Translations under genes and position numbers: made by a program
Shown here: piece after piece, positions 63,578 to 64,000 of the stretch
Numbering within the stretch: position 1 is the first letter of the stretch
Layout: each line of letters begins with the position of its first letter
NCBI GenBank assembly: GCA_913061275.1
Contig: CAJXSR010000004.1
Span: 1 to 64,000 of the forward strand
Length of the DNA stretch: 64,000 nt
Direction of reading: 5' to 3'
Origin: an uncultured Paracoccaceae bacterium
GTDB lineage: Bacteria; Pseudomonadota; Alphaproteobacteria; Rhodobacterales; Rhodobacteraceae
Notes under the pieces: model-generated
What the model was told of the DNA's origin: nothing
Database searches by the model: none
What the model saw: the letters and a program-made list of their open reading frames with translations, nothing else

Positions 63578-64000
63578 TTATATGTCGATGCCTTTTTTAA
63601 GTAAGTCATCAATTAACTTTCGCTGCAAAGGGATACTATCCCCGCCACCAAAAGATAACGCACCACCAGAATAAAGCGTGCCATATGTTTTCGCAATGTT
63701 AACTGTCTGCCCCAGCCCAGAGATGAACTCATTCTTTTCAAGAAATGATAATGGATGAATAAACGTCGCCCATAATTTACCGCGTGCAATAGCATATCGT
63801 GCATCTAAAGTCGTATCAAAGTTCGCCTGTAGCACACGCAAAACCTCGCTTGGTGTCATACCTTCTGCGGCCCTGATCGGCACCAATATACGCATACGAT
63901 CGTTTTTTGTATCGGTAAGAATTAAAGCAGGAACATCCTGAATGTTGATCTGAAACGAAGTTCCGTTTGATTGGGCATTTTCATCCAGACTGCGGATAAT
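63578..64000 (-). CDS. Conserved protein, YbjN/secretion-chaperone-like, 5' end missing
   Basis: The frame is open from the window edge to a TAA at 63578, so the gene continues beyond 64000; 140 codons are visible. Visible: FQINIQDVPALILTD, ILVPIRAAEGMTPSEVLRVL, NFDTTLDARYAIARGKLWAT and FIHPLSFLEKNEFISGLGQT, like the YbjN or type III-secretion-chaperone-like fold in small Rhodobacterales proteins. A methionine at 63895 could be mistaken for a start, but conserved-looking sequence continues upstream. Function unknown. Confidence 0.6.
   Translation of the reverse strand: MIRSLDENAQSNGTSFQINIQDVPALILTDTKNDRMRILVPIRAAEGMTPSEVLRVLQANFDTTLDARYAIARGKLWATFIHPLSFLEKNEFISGLGQTVNIAKTYGTLYSGGALSFGGGDSIPLQRKLIDDLLKKGIDI

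Noticed and set aside
1-64000. CRISPR arrays, insertion sequences or toxin-antitoxin loci
   Set aside because: No regularly spaced repeats, transposase motifs or terminal inverted repeats were noticed. The RHH gene has no toxin-like partner beside it.

Overview
The window looks like chromosomal DNA of an alphaproteobacterium of the order Rhodobacterales, most likely a marine Roseobacter relative with moderate-to-low GC. Four things point there: the canonical gene transfer agent (GTA) locus between mltG and cysE, a pyruvate dehydrogenase E1-beta with its own lipoyl domain, the ctaD-DUF2244 pair, and tandem Hint-domain proteins. This placement is inference from gene content; nothing was searched.

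Layout. 1-7.3 kb: rpsF edge, fabD-fabG, a RidA protein, an AT-rich region with DnaA-box-like sites (2376-2732), a succinate-semialdehyde-type dehydrogenase, then acpP-fabF-mltG. 7.5-12.5 kb: a decayed GTA cluster. Small and large terminase read intact, the portal has two frameshifts, the protease has an in-frame TAA, and the capsid gene breaks at about codon 274 into an unrelated tail; the downstream tail genes are absent. 12.5-25 kb: a DksA/TraR zinc finger, cysE, then a leftward central-carbon block (pdhA-pdhB-pdhC, ftsB, class I aldolase, pgk, a 47-residue membrane peptide, gap, tkt), followed by a coiled-coil gene and zapA. 25-30 kb: grxD, bolA, a phytanoyl-CoA dioxygenase-like gene, purL, a LysR gene. 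30-38.3 kb: a TusA-like gene, ccdA, an overlapping membrane hydrolase-P450 pair, a ribbon-helix-helix gene lacking a standard start codon, two Hint-domain genes, a LysE-type exporter and a DUF502 protein. 38.5-45 kb: rpsB with an unusual C-terminal extension, tsf, aroQ, a thiamine-diphosphate enzyme, thyA-folA and a candidate structured RNA. 45-60 kb: two transport/catabolism units, one for a polar amino-acid-like solute (class V aminotransferase, ABC genes, phosphatase) and one for peptide-like solutes (ArgE-type deacylase, oligopeptide ABC genes, a divergent LysR gene cut by a TAG). 60-64 kb: DUF2244-ctaD, an isopenicillin-N-synthase-like oxygenase and a partial gene.

How it fits together. 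Much of the window is housekeeping: fatty acid synthesis, lower glycolysis and entry to the TCA cycle, translation, cell division, thymidylate and purine synthesis, respiration. The less ordinary parts are the GTA remnant, a perfect 26-bp palindrome upstream of pdhA, the DnaA-box region, the structured intergenic RNA candidate at about 45.0-45.2 kb, the hydrolase-P450 module, the S2 extension, and coding lesions outside the GTA (LysR TAG, RHH start codon) that suggest either continuing gene decay or residual sequence errors.
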